Assembly (NCBI RefSeq): GCF_023282985.1
Contig: NZ_JAGQDC010000002.1
Span: 62,001-126,000, forward strand
Direction of reading: 5' to 3'
Source: Serratia silvae
GTDB lineage: Bacteria; Pseudomonadota; Gammaproteobacteria; Enterobacterales; Enterobacteriaceae
DNA length: 64,000 bases
Shown: one piece after another, positions 18,423 through 26,462 of the stretch
Numbering within the stretch: position 1 is the first letter of the stretch
How the letters are laid out: each line of letters begins with the position of its first letter
Program-made: the position numbers and the translations under genes
The notes under the pieces: model-generated
What the model was told of the DNA's origin: nothing
Databases searched by the model: none
What the model saw: the letters and a program-made list of their open reading frames with translations, nothing else

Positions 18423-18995
18423 ATGAAAAGACTCATTATCGGTATTTCCGGCGCCAGTGGCGCTATCTACGGCGTGCGCTTATTGCAGGTGCTGCGTGGT
18501 GTAGAAGAGGTGGAAACCCACTTGGTAATGAGCAACGCGGCACGCCAGACGCTGGCGTTGGAAACCTCTCTGAGCCTGCGTGACGTGCAGGCCTTGGCCG
18601 ATGTGGTGCACGATGCGCGTGATATTGCCGCCAGTATTTCCTCCGGATCGTTCAAAACCATGGGGATGGTGATTTTGCCATGCTCAATCAAAACGTTATC
18701 TGGCATCGTCAACAGTTACAGCGATGGACTGCTGACTCGCGCTGCTGATGTGGTGCTCAAAGAGCGCCGGCCACTGGTGCTCTGCGTGCGTGAAACGCCG
18801 TTGCATCTGGGCCATCTGCGGCTGATGACCCAGGCAGCGGAGATGGGGGCGGTGATTATGCCGCCGGTACCGGCCTTCTACCATCGTCCGCAAACCGTTG
18901 ATGATATTATCGATCAGACCGTTAATCGGGTTATCGACCAGTTTGACATCGAACTGCCGCAAGATCTCTTCACGCGTTGGCAAGGCGTTAATTAA
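18423..18995 (+). CDS. ubiX: Flavin prenyltransferase UbiX
   Basis: Makes the prenylated FMN cofactor required by the decarboxylase UbiD in ubiquinone synthesis. The protein is 190 residues and follows the E. coli sequence closely. It has the N-terminal GISGASGAIYGVRLLQ FMN-binding loop, the ISSGSF segment, CSIKTLSGI, and RRPLVLCVRETPLHLGHL. The ATG at 18423 is used; an in-frame TTG one codon earlier is unlikely. It lies between purF and the histidine transport genes as in E. coli. Confidence 0.97.
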   Translation: MKRLIIGISGASGAIYGVRLLQVLRGVEEVETHLVMSNAARQTLALETSLSLRDVQALADVVHDARDIAASISSGSFKTMGMVILPCSIKTLSGIVNSYSDGLLTRAADVVLKERRPLVLCVRETPLHLGHLRLMTQAAEMGAVIMPPVPAFYHRPQTVDDIIDQTVNRVIDQFDIELPQDLFTRWQGVN

Positions 18996-19031
18996 CTAAT
19001 TCACCCTCAAATTTATACATTTGTGCAACAT

Positions 19032-19048
19032 CGCACTGATTTAGTGCG
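19032..19048. promoter_or_regulatory. NtrC-type enhancer site upstream of hisJ
   Basis: CGCACTGATTTAGTGCG is a perfect palindrome fitting the NtrC consensus GCAC-Y-N5-R-GTGC. It lies about 185 bases upstream of a sigma-54-like promoter, a distance normal for enhancer-type activation by looping. Confidence 0.75.
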
Positions 19049-19210
19049 ATTGATGCATCATAATGATCCTGCTTCCCCATGCACTCTGTTTCAGTATCTT
19101 GCTGGTTTTCCGTGGCGAAGCCCGAGTTTGCCGTTCATTTTGTCGTTCATTGTCTCTGGGAAGAGGTTTGAACAGAGCGTGGCCGTTCCCCGCGCTCGCT
19201 AATGACAAAG

Positions 19211-19226
19211 TGGCATGATTACTGCA
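19211..19226 (+). promoter_or_regulatory. Sigma-54 promoter for hisJQMP
   Basis: TGGCATGATTACTGCA has the GG and GC dinucleotides of the -24/-12 promoter exactly 12 bases apart, with TGGCA and TGCA flanks matching the consensus except at two positions. Transcription would begin near 19237, about 56 bases before the hisJ start. This fits nitrogen-limitation control of argT/hisJ known in Salmonella. Confidence 0.75.
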
Positions 19227-19292
19227 AATCCTGTGTGTGATGAAAGTAATGCCCGTAGTGGCATCGGCAAAAATATCCATTTGAGGGTAATT

Positions 19293-20075
19293 ATGAAAAA
19301 GCTTGTTAAAGTTCTCCCTTTAGTTTTGGCTTTGAGCGCGGTTAGCAGTGCATTCGCCGCATTACCTTCCACGCTGAAAATCGGTACCGACCCCACCTAT
19401 GCGCCGTTTGAGTCGAAAAATGCGCAGGGTCAACTGGTTGGCTTCGATATCGATCTGGCCACCGAACTGTGCAAACGCATAAATACCCAATGTACCTTTG
19501 TGGAAAGCGATTTTGACGCGCTGATCCCCTCCCTGAAAGCGAAGAAAATCGACGCTATCATCTCTTCTCTGTCCATTACCGAAAAACGTCAGCAGGAAAT
19601 AGCCTTTACCGACAAGCTGTTTGCGGCCAACTCACGCCTGATCGCACCAAAAGGCTCCAAGATCCTGCCAACCGTCGATGCGCTGAAGGGCAAAAGCATC
19701 GGCGTATTGCAGGGTACCACCCAGGAAGCCTTTGCTAATGCCAATTGGCAGCCAAAAGGTGTGACCGTGGTGCCTTACCAGAATCAGGATCTGGTGTATG
19801 CCGATCTGGCTTCCGGGCGTATTGACGCAGCGTTTCAAGATGAAGTCGCTGCGAGCGAAGGGTTCCTGAAACAGCCTCCAGGCAAAGAGTACGCGTTTGC
19901 CGGTGAGTCGGTGAAGGACGATAAATTCTTTGGTGTCGGCACCGGTATGGGCCTGCGCAAGGATGAAACCGAGCTGAAAGCGGCGCTGGACAAAGCCTTT
20001 GCCGAAATGCGTAAAGACGGCACCTACGATAAGTTCGCGAAAAAATACTTCGACTTTGACGTTTACGGCGGCTAA
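19293..20075 (+). CDS. hisJ: Histidine/lysine-arginine-ornithine periplasmic binding protein
   Basis: Periplasmic receptor of the histidine ABC transporter, 260 residues with a signal peptide of about 22 residues (cleaved after AFA). The ligand-binding motifs [57 protein letters not shown] and [14 protein letters not shown] are all present. E. coli has two paralogues here (argT and hisJ); only one gene exists in this window. It resembles HisJ in its N-terminal half and ArgT in some central stretches, so it may serve both ligand sets. The ATG at 19293 follows GAGGG. A strong hairpin separates it from hisQ. Confidence 0.93.
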   Translation: MKKLVKVLPLVLALSAVSSAFAALPSTLKIGTDPTYAPFESKNAQGQLVGFDIDLATELCKRINTQCTFVESDFDALIPSLKAKKIDAIISSLSITEKRQQEIAFTDKLFAANSRLIAPKGSKILPTVDALKGKSIGVLQGTTQEAFANANWQPKGVTVVPYQNQDLVYADLASGRIDAAFQDEVAASEGFLKQPPGKEYAFAGESVKDDKFFGVGTGMGLRKDETELKAALDKAFAEMRKDGTYDKFAKKYFDFDVYGG

Positions 20076-20099
20076 TTCCTGTCGGGTACACTCTATGAC

Positions 20100-20125
20100 A
20101 ACAGGCCCGGTTTTCCGGGCCTGTT
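20100..20125 (+). terminator. Intra-operon hairpin between hisJ and hisQ
   Basis: AACAGGCCCGG pairs perfectly with CCGGGCCTGTT over a TTTT loop. It lies 25 bases after the hisJ stop. Lacking a long T-run, it probably protects the hisJ mRNA and lowers read-through, giving an excess of binding protein over membrane subunits. Confidence 0.75.
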
Positions 20126-20171
20126 CTGGTTGGAGTGTCATGACGTGCTCAATGACGACAGGGTGACGTAA

Positions 20172-20858
20172 ATGCTACAAGGTTACTCCCAACTGATATT
20201 TGAGGGGGCTCTGGTGACGCTGGAGCTGGCCCTCAGCTCCGTATTGCTGGCGGTGGTGATTGGTTTGATCGGCGCTGGCGGTAAACTTTCGCAAAACCCT
20301 GTTATTTCCACGATCTTTGGTGCCTATACCACCTTGATCCGTGGCGTGCCGGACCTGGTGTTGATGCTGTTGATCTTCTACGGCCTGCAAATTGCCCTCA
20401 ACAGCGTGACGGAGTTTATTGGCTTCTCACAGATTAATATCGATCCGCTGGGGGCGGGCATCATTACCCTGGGCTTTATTTACGGAGCCTATTTTACCGA
20501 AACCTTCCGGGGAGCCTACCTGGCGGTGCCTCGTGGTCAGATCGAGGCGGCTACCGCCTTCGGTTTTTCCAACGCGCAGATTTTCCGCCGCATTCTGTTT
20601 CCGGCCATGATGCGCTTTGCGTTACCCGGCATCGGCAACAACTGGCAGGTGATCCTCAAGGCGACGGCCTTGGTCTCCATTCTTGGACTCAACGATCTGG
20701 TAAAGGCCACACAGCTGGCAGGAAAGGGCACCTATCAACCTTTCTTCTATGCCATTGTCGCAGGCTTGGTGTATCTGTTGTTCACCACGATTTCCAACGG
20801 CGTATTGCTGTGGCTTGAGCGGCGTTATTCACTGGGCGTCAAAAGGGCCGAACTATGA
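20172..20858 (+). CDS. hisQ: Histidine ABC transporter permease HisQ
   Basis: One of two inner-membrane subunits of the HisQMP2 importer, 228 residues with about five membrane helices. The EAA loop that docks on HisP is seen as EAATAFGFSNAQIFRRILFPAMM around residue 124. It shows the FIYGAYFTETFRGAYLAVPRGQ motif of polar amino acid permeases. Its stop overlaps the hisM start by four bases (ATGA). Confidence 0.96.
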   Translation: MLQGYSQLIFEGALVTLELALSSVLLAVVIGLIGAGGKLSQNPVISTIFGAYTTLIRGVPDLVLMLLIFYGLQIALNSVTEFIGFSQINIDPLGAGIITLGFIYGAYFTETFRGAYLAVPRGQIEAATAFGFSNAQIFRRILFPAMMRFALPGIGNNWQVILKATALVSILGLNDLVKATQLAGKGTYQPFFYAIVAGLVYLLFTTISNGVLLWLERRYSLGVKRAEL

Positions 20859-21562
20859 TCGATATCCTGCATCAGTATTGGCAGCAACTGCTGTGGACCG
20901 ATGGCTATCGCTATACCGGTGTGGCGGTGACGCTGTGGCTGCTGATCTCCTCGGTGGTCATGGGCGGACTGCTGGCCATCCCGATGGCGGTAGCTCGGGT
21001 TTCTTCCACCCGTTGGGTACGCTACCCGGTGTGGCTGTATACCTATGTTTTCCGCGGTACGCCGCTGTACGTACAACTGTTGGTGTTTTATTCCGGTATG
21101 TACAGCCTGGAAATCGTGCGGGGTACCGAACTCCTCAACGCGTTTTTCCGCAGCGGATTAAACTGCACCATTTTGGCGCTAACGCTGAATACCTGTGCCT
21201 ATACCACGGAGATTTTCGCCGGGGCCATTCGTTCGGTGCCGCATGGGGAAATTGAAGCGGCCAGGGCCTATGGGTTTTCCAGCTTTAAACTGTATCGCTG
21301 CATTATTTTGCCTTCGGCGCTGCGCTCTGCATTACCGATGTACAGCAATGAGGTCATTTTGATGCTGCATTCGACCGCGTTGGCCTTTACCGCCACGGTG
21401 CCGGATCTGTTGAAGGTTGCCCGCGATATCAACGCGGCGACCTACCAGCCGTTTTATGCCTTTGGCATTGCGGCCGTGCTGTATCTGATTATCTCCTATA
21501 CGTTGATCAGCCTGTTCCGCAGGGCAGAAAAACGCTGGATGGCACACGTAACTCATCGATGA
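20855..21562 (+). CDS. hisM: Histidine ABC transporter permease HisM
   Basis: Second membrane subunit of the histidine/LAO importer, 235 residues. The EAA motif appears as EAARAYGFSSFKLYRCIILPSAL near residue 136, preceded by TCAYTTEIFAGAIRSVPHGE. It overlaps hisQ by four bases and is followed by hisP after 16 bases, all in one transcript. Sequence and length agree with the enterobacterial HisM family. Confidence 0.96.
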   Translation: MIDILHQYWQQLLWTDGYRYTGVAVTLWLLISSVVMGGLLAIPMAVARVSSTRWVRYPVWLYTYVFRGTPLYVQLLVFYSGMYSLEIVRGTELLNAFFRSGLNCTILALTLNTCAYTTEIFAGAIRSVPHGEIEAARAYGFSSFKLYRCIILPSALRSALPMYSNEVILMLHSTALAFTATVPDLLKVARDINAATYQPFYAFGIAAVLYLIISYTLISLFRRAEKRWMAHVTHR

Positions 21563-21578
21563 ATGACGGGGATCTACC

Positions 21579-22352
21579 ATGCCTGAACAAAAATTAGCCG
21601 TCACCGAACTGCACAAGCGTTATGGTGACCATGAAGTGCTGAAGGGGGTCTCCCTGGCGGCCAATGCGGGCGATGTGATTAGCATTATCGGTTCTTCCGG
21701 CTCCGGTAAAAGTACCTTTCTGCGTTGCATCAACTTCCTGGAAAAGCCTAGCGAAGGCTCCATCAGCCTGAACAATGAAGATATTCGTATGGTGCGCGAC
21801 AAGGATGGCCAGTTAAGAGTCTTTGACAAGAAACAGCTGCAGCTGCTGCGTACCCGCCTGACCATGGTGTTCCAGCATTTCAACCTATGGAGCCACATGA
21901 CGGTGCTGGAGAACGTGATGGAGGCCCCGATCCAGGTATTGGGGCTGAGCAAGGCCGAGGCGCGCGAACGTGCAGTGCGCTATCTGGATAAGGTCGGCAT
22001 TGATGCGCGGGCGCAAATCAAATACCCGGTGCACCTCTCCGGCGGGCAACAGCAGCGTGTTTCCATTGCCCGGGCGTTGGCAATGGAGCCGGAGGTGCTG
22101 CTGTTTGATGAGCCGACGTCGGCGCTGGATCCTGAACTGGTGGGTGAAGTGCTACGCATTATGCAGAAATTGGCGGAAGAGGGGAAAACCATGGTGGTAG
22201 TGACGCACGAAATGGAGTTTGCGCGCCATGTCTCCAGCCACGTCATTTTCCTGCATCAGGGGTTGATTGAAGAGCAGGGGCCACCTGCGGAGTTGTTTGG
22301 TAAACCTAAGAGCCCGCGTTTGCAGCAGTTCCTTTCTGGTGCTCTGAAGTAA
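21579..22352 (+). CDS. hisP: Histidine ABC transporter ATPase HisP
   Basis: ATP-hydrolysing subunit of the histidine/LAO importer, 257 residues. It has Walker [10 protein letters not shown] (about 38-46), the signature [15 protein letters not shown], Walker [15 protein letters not shown] and the switch His in [12 protein letters not shown]. It works as a dimer on the cytoplasmic face of HisQM. It is the last gene of hisJQMP and is followed by a convergent hairpin. Confidence 0.97.
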   Translation: MPEQKLAVTELHKRYGDHEVLKGVSLAANAGDVISIIGSSGSGKSTFLRCINFLEKPSEGSISLNNEDIRMVRDKDGQLRVFDKKQLQLLRTRLTMVFQHFNLWSHMTVLENVMEAPIQVLGLSKAEARERAVRYLDKVGIDARAQIKYPVHLSGGQQQRVSIARALAMEPEVLLFDEPTSALDPELVGEVLRIMQKLAEEGKTMVVVTHEMEFARHVSSHVIFLHQGLIEEQGPPAELFGKPKSPRLQQFLSGALK

Positions 22353-22359
22353 CTATTTT

Positions 22360-22387
22360 CCCCCAACCCTATGGGAAGGGTTGGGGG
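22360..22387. terminator. Bidirectional hairpin between hisP and yfcH
   Basis: CCCCCAACCCT pairs perfectly with AGGGTTGGGGG over a six-base loop, in the 35-base space between two convergent stop codons. T-runs are weak on both sides. Confidence 0.7.
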
Positions 22388-23293
22388 TCAAGCCTGCTGA
22401 TTGATCACATCATCCAACGCCTGTTCCAGCTCAAAGAAACGGAAAACAAACCCCGCCTCTTCCAACCTTCTCGGCACCGCCCGTTGTCCACCCAGTATCA
22501 ACACAGCGGCTTCCCCCATCAGTAACCGCATGGCAAAGGCCGGTGCACGAAGAAACGCCGGGCGATCCAGCACCTTGGACAGAGTGGCGGTGAACTGTTC
22601 ATTATGGACTGGATAAGGTGCCACCATATTGAAGGGTCCACGCAATGGAGGATTATCCAACAGGTAGATGATGGCATTGACCATATCGTCAATATGGATC
22701 CAGGGAAGATACTGGCGGCCATTGCCAATAGGCCCCCCTATGCCCATACGGAATGGTGGCAGCATCTTCGCCAACGCTCCCCCTTTGGGCGACAAAACAA
22801 CGCCGGTACGCAGCAGGCAAACGCGCGTGTAGCTACTTTGTGCCCGAAGGGCCAGAGCCTCCCAGCGTTGGCACAGCTGGTGGGTAAATTCATCGTGCGG
22901 GGCCTCGTCTTCCGTTACCACCGCTTGGCCCTGATCGCCGTAATAACCGACCGCCGAGCCGGAAATCAGTACCGAAGGTGGCGTATGGCTGGCGGCAATC
23001 AGCGTGGCTAGTCGTTCGGTCAAATCCCAACGGCTGCGGCACAGCAGTTCTTTCTGCGCCTTGCTCCAGCGTTTGTCGGCAATTGGCTCACCTGCCAGGT
23101 TGATCACGGCATCAAAACCGTCCAGAGAGCGTTGTTCATCAAGCGAAGCCCAGTAGCTGAGCCGATCACCGAACTTATCCCGTGCCTTGGCGACGTTGCG
23201 CGTCAACAGGGTGAGCTCATGCGAAAGGTGCAGCAGTTGCCTGGTCAGGCTACTGCCGATCAACCCAGTTGCGCCGGTAATCAGGATCTTCAT
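22388..23293 (-). CDS. yfcH: NAD-dependent epimerase-like protein YfcH
   Basis: Short-chain dehydrogenase of the SDR39U1/TIGR01777 family, 301 residues. It has the N-terminal Rossmann motif [12 protein letters not shown] and the family-typical [25 protein letters not shown] (with the Tyr of the active site) and [12 protein letters not shown] segments. A C-terminal DUF1731-like region ([24 protein letters not shown]) completes it. Substrate unknown; the fold suggests sugar-nucleotide chemistry. It is the last gene of a yfcG-folX-yfcH group on the minus strand, with an AGGGAGG ribosome site. Confidence 0.93.
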   Translation of the reverse strand: MKILITGATGLIGSSLTRQLLHLSHELTLLTRNVAKARDKFGDRLSYWASLDEQRSLDGFDAVINLAGEPIADKRWSKAQKELLCRSRWDLTERLATLIAASHTPPSVLISGSAVGYYGDQGQAVVTEDEAPHDEFTHQLCQRWEALALRAQSSYTRVCLLRTGVVLSPKGGALAKMLPPFRMGIGGPIGNGRQYLPWIHIDDMVNAIIYLLDNPPLRGPFNMVAPYPVHNEQFTATLSKVLDRPAFLRAPAFAMRLLMGEAAVLILGGQRAVPRRLEEAGFVFRFFELEQALDDVINQQA

Positions 23294-23319
23294 GGTCGGC
23301 CTCCCTGGTAGGGTGAGTG

Positions 23320-23697
23320 CTAAGCGGTTTCCCGTCGGTAACTCATGGTCATGGAAACCGAGTCGGCATAACGTAGGGCAAGCAATTTATCTATCTCTAC
23401 TTCAGCATAGGTTACCCATGGATGTTGTTTCACTATGTCGAGCACATCCTGAGTTAATTTTTCCAGCAGCGCGAAGCGGTTGTCTTCGATATGGCGAATG
23501 ATCGCCTTGGTGATGGTGCGATAGTTGAGTGCGTCGCTAATGTCTTCGCTGTTGCGCGCCTTGTCCGCCGGGTAGTGGATCGCCACGTTGATCAGAATGT
23601 CCTGACGGTTGTTGATTTCTTCTTCCTTGATACCGATGAAGGTGCGTAACCGCAGGTTTTTAATACGGATAATGGCATCGGGTTGCTGGCATGACAT
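23320..23697 (-). CDS. folX: Dihydroneopterin triphosphate 2'-epimerase FolX
   Basis: Epimerises dihydroneopterin triphosphate to dihydromonapterin triphosphate, towards tetrahydromonapterin, cofactor of phenylalanine hydroxylase-like reactions. The 125-residue protein is of the FolB fold, with [19 protein letters not shown], where the Glu of the pterin site lies, and the [11 protein letters not shown] segment with the catalytic Lys. The ATG at 23697 has a GGAGA site and matches the E. coli N-terminus; frames reading further upstream are not supported. Confidence 0.95.
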   Translation of the reverse strand: MSCQQPDAIIRIKNLRLRTFIGIKEEEINNRQDILINVAIHYPADKARNSEDISDALNYRTITKAIIRHIEDNRFALLEKLTQDVLDIVKQHPWVTYAEVEIDKLLALRYADSVSMTMSYRRETA

Positions 23698-23809
23698 CAG
23701 AGATTCTCCGGAGGTCTGATTGTTTGTACTCAGAATACACGGAAAGTGAAGAAAAGATAATGTAGCCAGACGCTTAAAGAGAGCAACGCGGGGGAGATCA
23801 CACCGGTTT

Positions 23810-23844
23810 CCCCTCTCCGATGTGTACACGATGCAAGAGAGGGG
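23810..23844 (-). terminator. Hairpin between yfcG and folX
   Basis: CCCCTCTC pairs with GAGAGGGG, with a second small palindrome (GTGTACAC) in the loop. It lies 12 bases past the yfcG stop on the minus strand. Confidence 0.5.
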
Positions 23845-23856
23845 AGGAGGGCAGCG

Positions 23857-24486
23857 TTAGGCTTGTTCTGCCAATTTGTAGGCGCGTTCCGTAGCCGGGC
23901 GGTTGCGGATGCGTTCAAACCAGTTGCGCACCGCCGGATAATCTGCCAGATCGATGCGCTGGCGCGGATGAGACACTACCCAGGGATAAGTCGCAATATC
24001 GGCAATGCTGTAGTTGTCGCCGCCCAGATAAGGGTGCCGTTGCAATTCGGTTTCCAGCACGCCATACAGGCGTTTGGTTTCCTGCTGATAGCGTTCTATC
24101 GCGTAGGGGACGGGCTGCGGAGCATAGTGATTGAAGTGATGATTTTGCCCGAGCATCGGCCCAAATCCGGCGACCTGCCAAAATAACCATTGCAGCGTTG
24201 CTGCCCGTTCGCGAACCCCTTTGCTGAGCAGTTTGCCGGTTTTCTCTGCCAGATAGAGCAGGATCTCACCTGATTCAAACAGGCTGATGGGTGCCCCACC
24301 GTCAACGGGTTGTTGATCGACGATGGCCGGGATTTTGTTGTTGGGGGAGATGGCCAGAAACGCTGGTGTGAATTGATCGCCAGCACTGATATTTACGCGA
24401 TGGATACGATAAGGTAAACCAACCTCCTCCAAAAGCAGGGTAATTTTGTGCCCATTGGGAGTCGGTGCGTAATACAGATCAATCAT
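23857..24486 (-). CDS. yfcG: Glutathione S-transferase / disulfide-bond oxidoreductase YfcG
   Basis: Nu-class glutathione transferase homologue, 209 residues. E. coli YfcG reduces disulfides with glutathione and lacks a classical catalytic Cys. The N-terminal thioredoxin-like domain shows YYAPTPNGHKITLLLEE, SPNNKIPAIVD and the ESGEILLYLAEK glutathione-binding motif. The all-helical C-terminal domain has WLFWQVAGFGPMLGQNHHF. The ATG at 24486 has an AGGAG site and fits the family start. The C-terminus is shorter than in E. coli. It marks the left edge of an insertion of accessory genes. Confidence 0.92.
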   Translation of the reverse strand: MIDLYYAPTPNGHKITLLLEEVGLPYRIHRVNISAGDQFTPAFLAISPNNKIPAIVDQQPVDGGAPISLFESGEILLYLAEKTGKLLSKGVRERAATLQWLFWQVAGFGPMLGQNHHFNHYAPQPVPYAIERYQQETKRLYGVLETELQRHPYLGGDNYSIADIATYPWVVSHPRQRIDLADYPAVRNWFERIRNRPATERAYKLAEQA

Positions 24487-24818
24487 GTGATAATACTCCT
24501 TATAAAACATCAAGATAAGATGAGCATAGATCGGTTGGTTCGCTTGAGGCTATGCGAGCATCCGCTTGGGCTTTATCGAGCATGGCCCTATGGCGGATGC
24601 AGAGGATACGGATACAGCTTATACGATAGCGTGATGTTGGATCCAGGCTTTGGTCATGCGGGGACACCACGGATAGGGCATCAGGTCTTTCTCTGGAGAA
24701 GGTACTGCGCACGTCGATGCCATCACAATAGAGATCAGCAAGTGCGAACATATGATAACGTGTACTCTCGAACTAGTCCTCGTCGAATAGGGTGGGAGCA
24801 ACAAGGGTGTGTGGGTAT
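24487..24818. other. 332-bp intergenic stretch, no recognised gene
   Basis: Contains the yfcG ribosome site and promoter region. The rest holds short open frames on both strands that I cannot relate to any family. It lies between backbone gene yfcG and the orphan LuxR-type gene and may contain a decayed gene. Confidence 0.6.
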
Positions 24819-25430
24819 CTAGAGATGTAAATCCTGTGGCCTTTTACTGCAGATCTTTTTCATCGCCCGGTTTTTATAACAGTTGATGGTTTTTAGCCTG
24901 AGCTTGAGCTTTTTGGCTATCTCATCAGGCTGCGCACCACTGTAGATTTCGTTAATGATGATCAGCTCTCGGCCGGTCAGATACTGCCGGATCGTGGTTT
25001 CCTCTACCTCGCTATCAAATTCATCCTGCATCGTTTTACGAGGGAACATCGCTAGCAAGATATCCTCTAGGCAGGCATTTTTATCCAAAGTGATAAAATG
25101 GTTGTACATATCCGGGTTGGTCAGGCACAGGCTGTTTTCGTACATCAGGATGATCCTGGTATTCAGCGTACCTTGCTCCAGGGCGGTATAGAGCACGGAA
25201 CAGGCACCGTAATAATTAATAAAGCCACAGCTGCAATCCAAAATAAGCAAATCACAGGCGCTATTTTTCAGCTCTGGTAGCGTATGAGCCTCAAATGTTT
25301 CTTTCTCGAAGGGTATTTCATACAACGCTATTTTATCGTGGGCAAACGTTCCTCTCTGTCTGAGCAGCGCGTGCAGACCCGTGGATAAATAGCGGTCATT
25401 ACTCACCGTGTAGATATGAATATCAGCCAT
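24819..25430 (-). CDS. Orphan LuxR-type transcriptional regulator with degenerate receiver
   Basis: 203-residue regulator. The C-terminal LuxR helix-turn-helix (about 145-195) is clear: LTGRELIIINEIYSG, then EIAKKLKLRLKTINCYKNRA. The N-terminal part has a receiver-like plan (IHIYTVSNDRYLSTGLHALL; CDLLILDC), but the paired acidic residues are replaced by Ser-Asn (VSND for VDDH). Control by phosphorylation is therefore unlikely, as in RcsA- or BglJ-type partners. It is flanked by AT-rich non-coding DNA and shows lower GC than the backbone, both suggesting acquisition. Target genes are unknown; the pectin genes to the right or a partner regulator such as RcsB are possibilities (inferred). Confidence 0.75.
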   Translation of the reverse strand: MADIHIYTVSNDRYLSTGLHALLRQRGTFAHDKIALYEIPFEKETFEAHTLPELKNSACDLLILDCSCGFINYYGACSVLYTALEQGTLNTRIILMYENSLCLTNPDMYNHFITLDKNACLEDILLAMFPRKTMQDEFDSEVEETTIRQYLTGRELIIINEIYSGAQPDEIAKKLKLRLKTINCYKNRAMKKICSKRPQDLHL

Positions 25431-26057
25431 TGTTGATCATCCTAATCAGTAATAATCCTATCTGGTACGCGCTTTGGCGGATGAACTGCAATCTTGTTGA
25501 TTGCGTATACGGTTTTTTGCCGACTTCTTGAAAATCAAGAGGAGCTTTTTACCGCACATCCGCAGCAGCCTGCACCCTCCATGTAGGGGGGAATCTTCCC
25601 TGTCAACTCGATGGAAATATCACAATGTGGGCAACAGGCGACATACTCGCAGCAAGCCATTAAATTTACTCATTCCATTGATTTATATTGATTATTTATA
25701 TCACATAGGATAACAGAGTTGATTTTTATGATCAATAAAATAGATCGATTTAATAAAAACAATTGATTTTATCGATAGATTAACAATTACTTCAATAAAA
25801 TCAAAAGATAAGATCAGGCTTTTAACTTCTTGGCAAAACCCAAATAAAATTCGGATTTATCCATATTTTATATATATCTGTTGTTTTTTATTAAAAATAT
25901 GGATTGTTCGTGTTTCTCGTCTGCGGTCAGTTTGGCGGCAGGTATATTGATGGTGTGACAAGCGGGGCTGGTTAATTTTCTGCAAGAGAGGGGGAATTGC
26001 TACAGCTTATCGGATGCCAAATAAATGCTCCCGGCACGATGGCCGGGGCACATGAGA
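25431..26057. other. AT-rich 627-bp non-coding region
   Basis: Strongly AT-rich, especially 25680-25910, with repeated ATCGATTTAATAAA- and AATTGATTTTAT-like strings. It contains no credible coding frame. It separates the LuxR-type gene from kdgF and looks like an H-NS-bound, horizontally acquired segment; the promoter of the LuxR-type gene is probably at its left end. Confidence 0.65.
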
Positions 26058-26381
26058 TTACTTCAGAAAATCTTCACGTTGTGGAGTGAAGGTATCCAGT
26101 AAGGTTCCGGCCTCCAGGCACACGCAACCGTGTACCACGTCGGGCTTTTTGTACAGGGTATCTCCAGCACCCACTTCCTTGGTGACGCCATCGATGGTGA
26201 AGCTAAAACGGCCGGAGAGTACGTAGGTCAGTTGCTCGTGCGGGTGGCTGTGCAACGAGCCGATAGCACCTTGGCTAAAGTTGACCTCTACCGCCATCAT
26301 GGTGCCACCGTGGGCGAGAATGCGGCGTGTAACGCCATTCCCTAAATCTTCTAGCGCACAATCCTGTTTGTAGATAAACAT
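26058..26381 (-). CDS. kdgF: KdgF, unsaturated uronate cupin lyase
   Basis: Small cupin of 107 residues that opens unsaturated galacturonate monomers, released by oligogalacturonate lyase, to linear 4-deoxy-L-threo-5-hexosulose uronate. The metal-site histidines are visible in SLHSHPHEQLTYVLSG (H44, H46, H48, Q50) and DVVHG (H84). It is downstream of ogl on the same strand, 81 bases away, and has its own GAGGAA ribosome site. Length matches the KdgF family. Its place beside ogl makes the assignment firm. Confidence 0.92.
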   Translation of the reverse strand: MFIYKQDCALEDLGNGVTRRILAHGGTMMAVEVNFSQGAIGSLHSHPHEQLTYVLSGRFSFTIDGVTKEVGAGDTLYKKPDVVHGCVCLEAGTLLDTFTPQREDFLK

Positions 26382-26462
26382 GGCTGTTCCTCAATAAAAT
26401 ATACCCGTCATCGTGAGCCTGTTGGGGAATGTCTGCAGGCTCGCCATCTGGGCAAAATGCCA

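Noticed and set aside
24448-24822. 124-codon plus-strand frame overlapping yfcG
   Set aside because: It overlaps the start of yfcG on the other strand, lacks a ribosome site, and I find no family match.
25501-25713. 70-codon frame in the AT-rich region
   Set aside because: No ribosome site and no recognisable sequence; composition follows the surrounding non-coding DNA.
24487-26057. Insertion sequence or integrase at the edge of the pectin region
   Set aside because: No transposase, integrase, terminal inverted repeats or target duplications could be identified.
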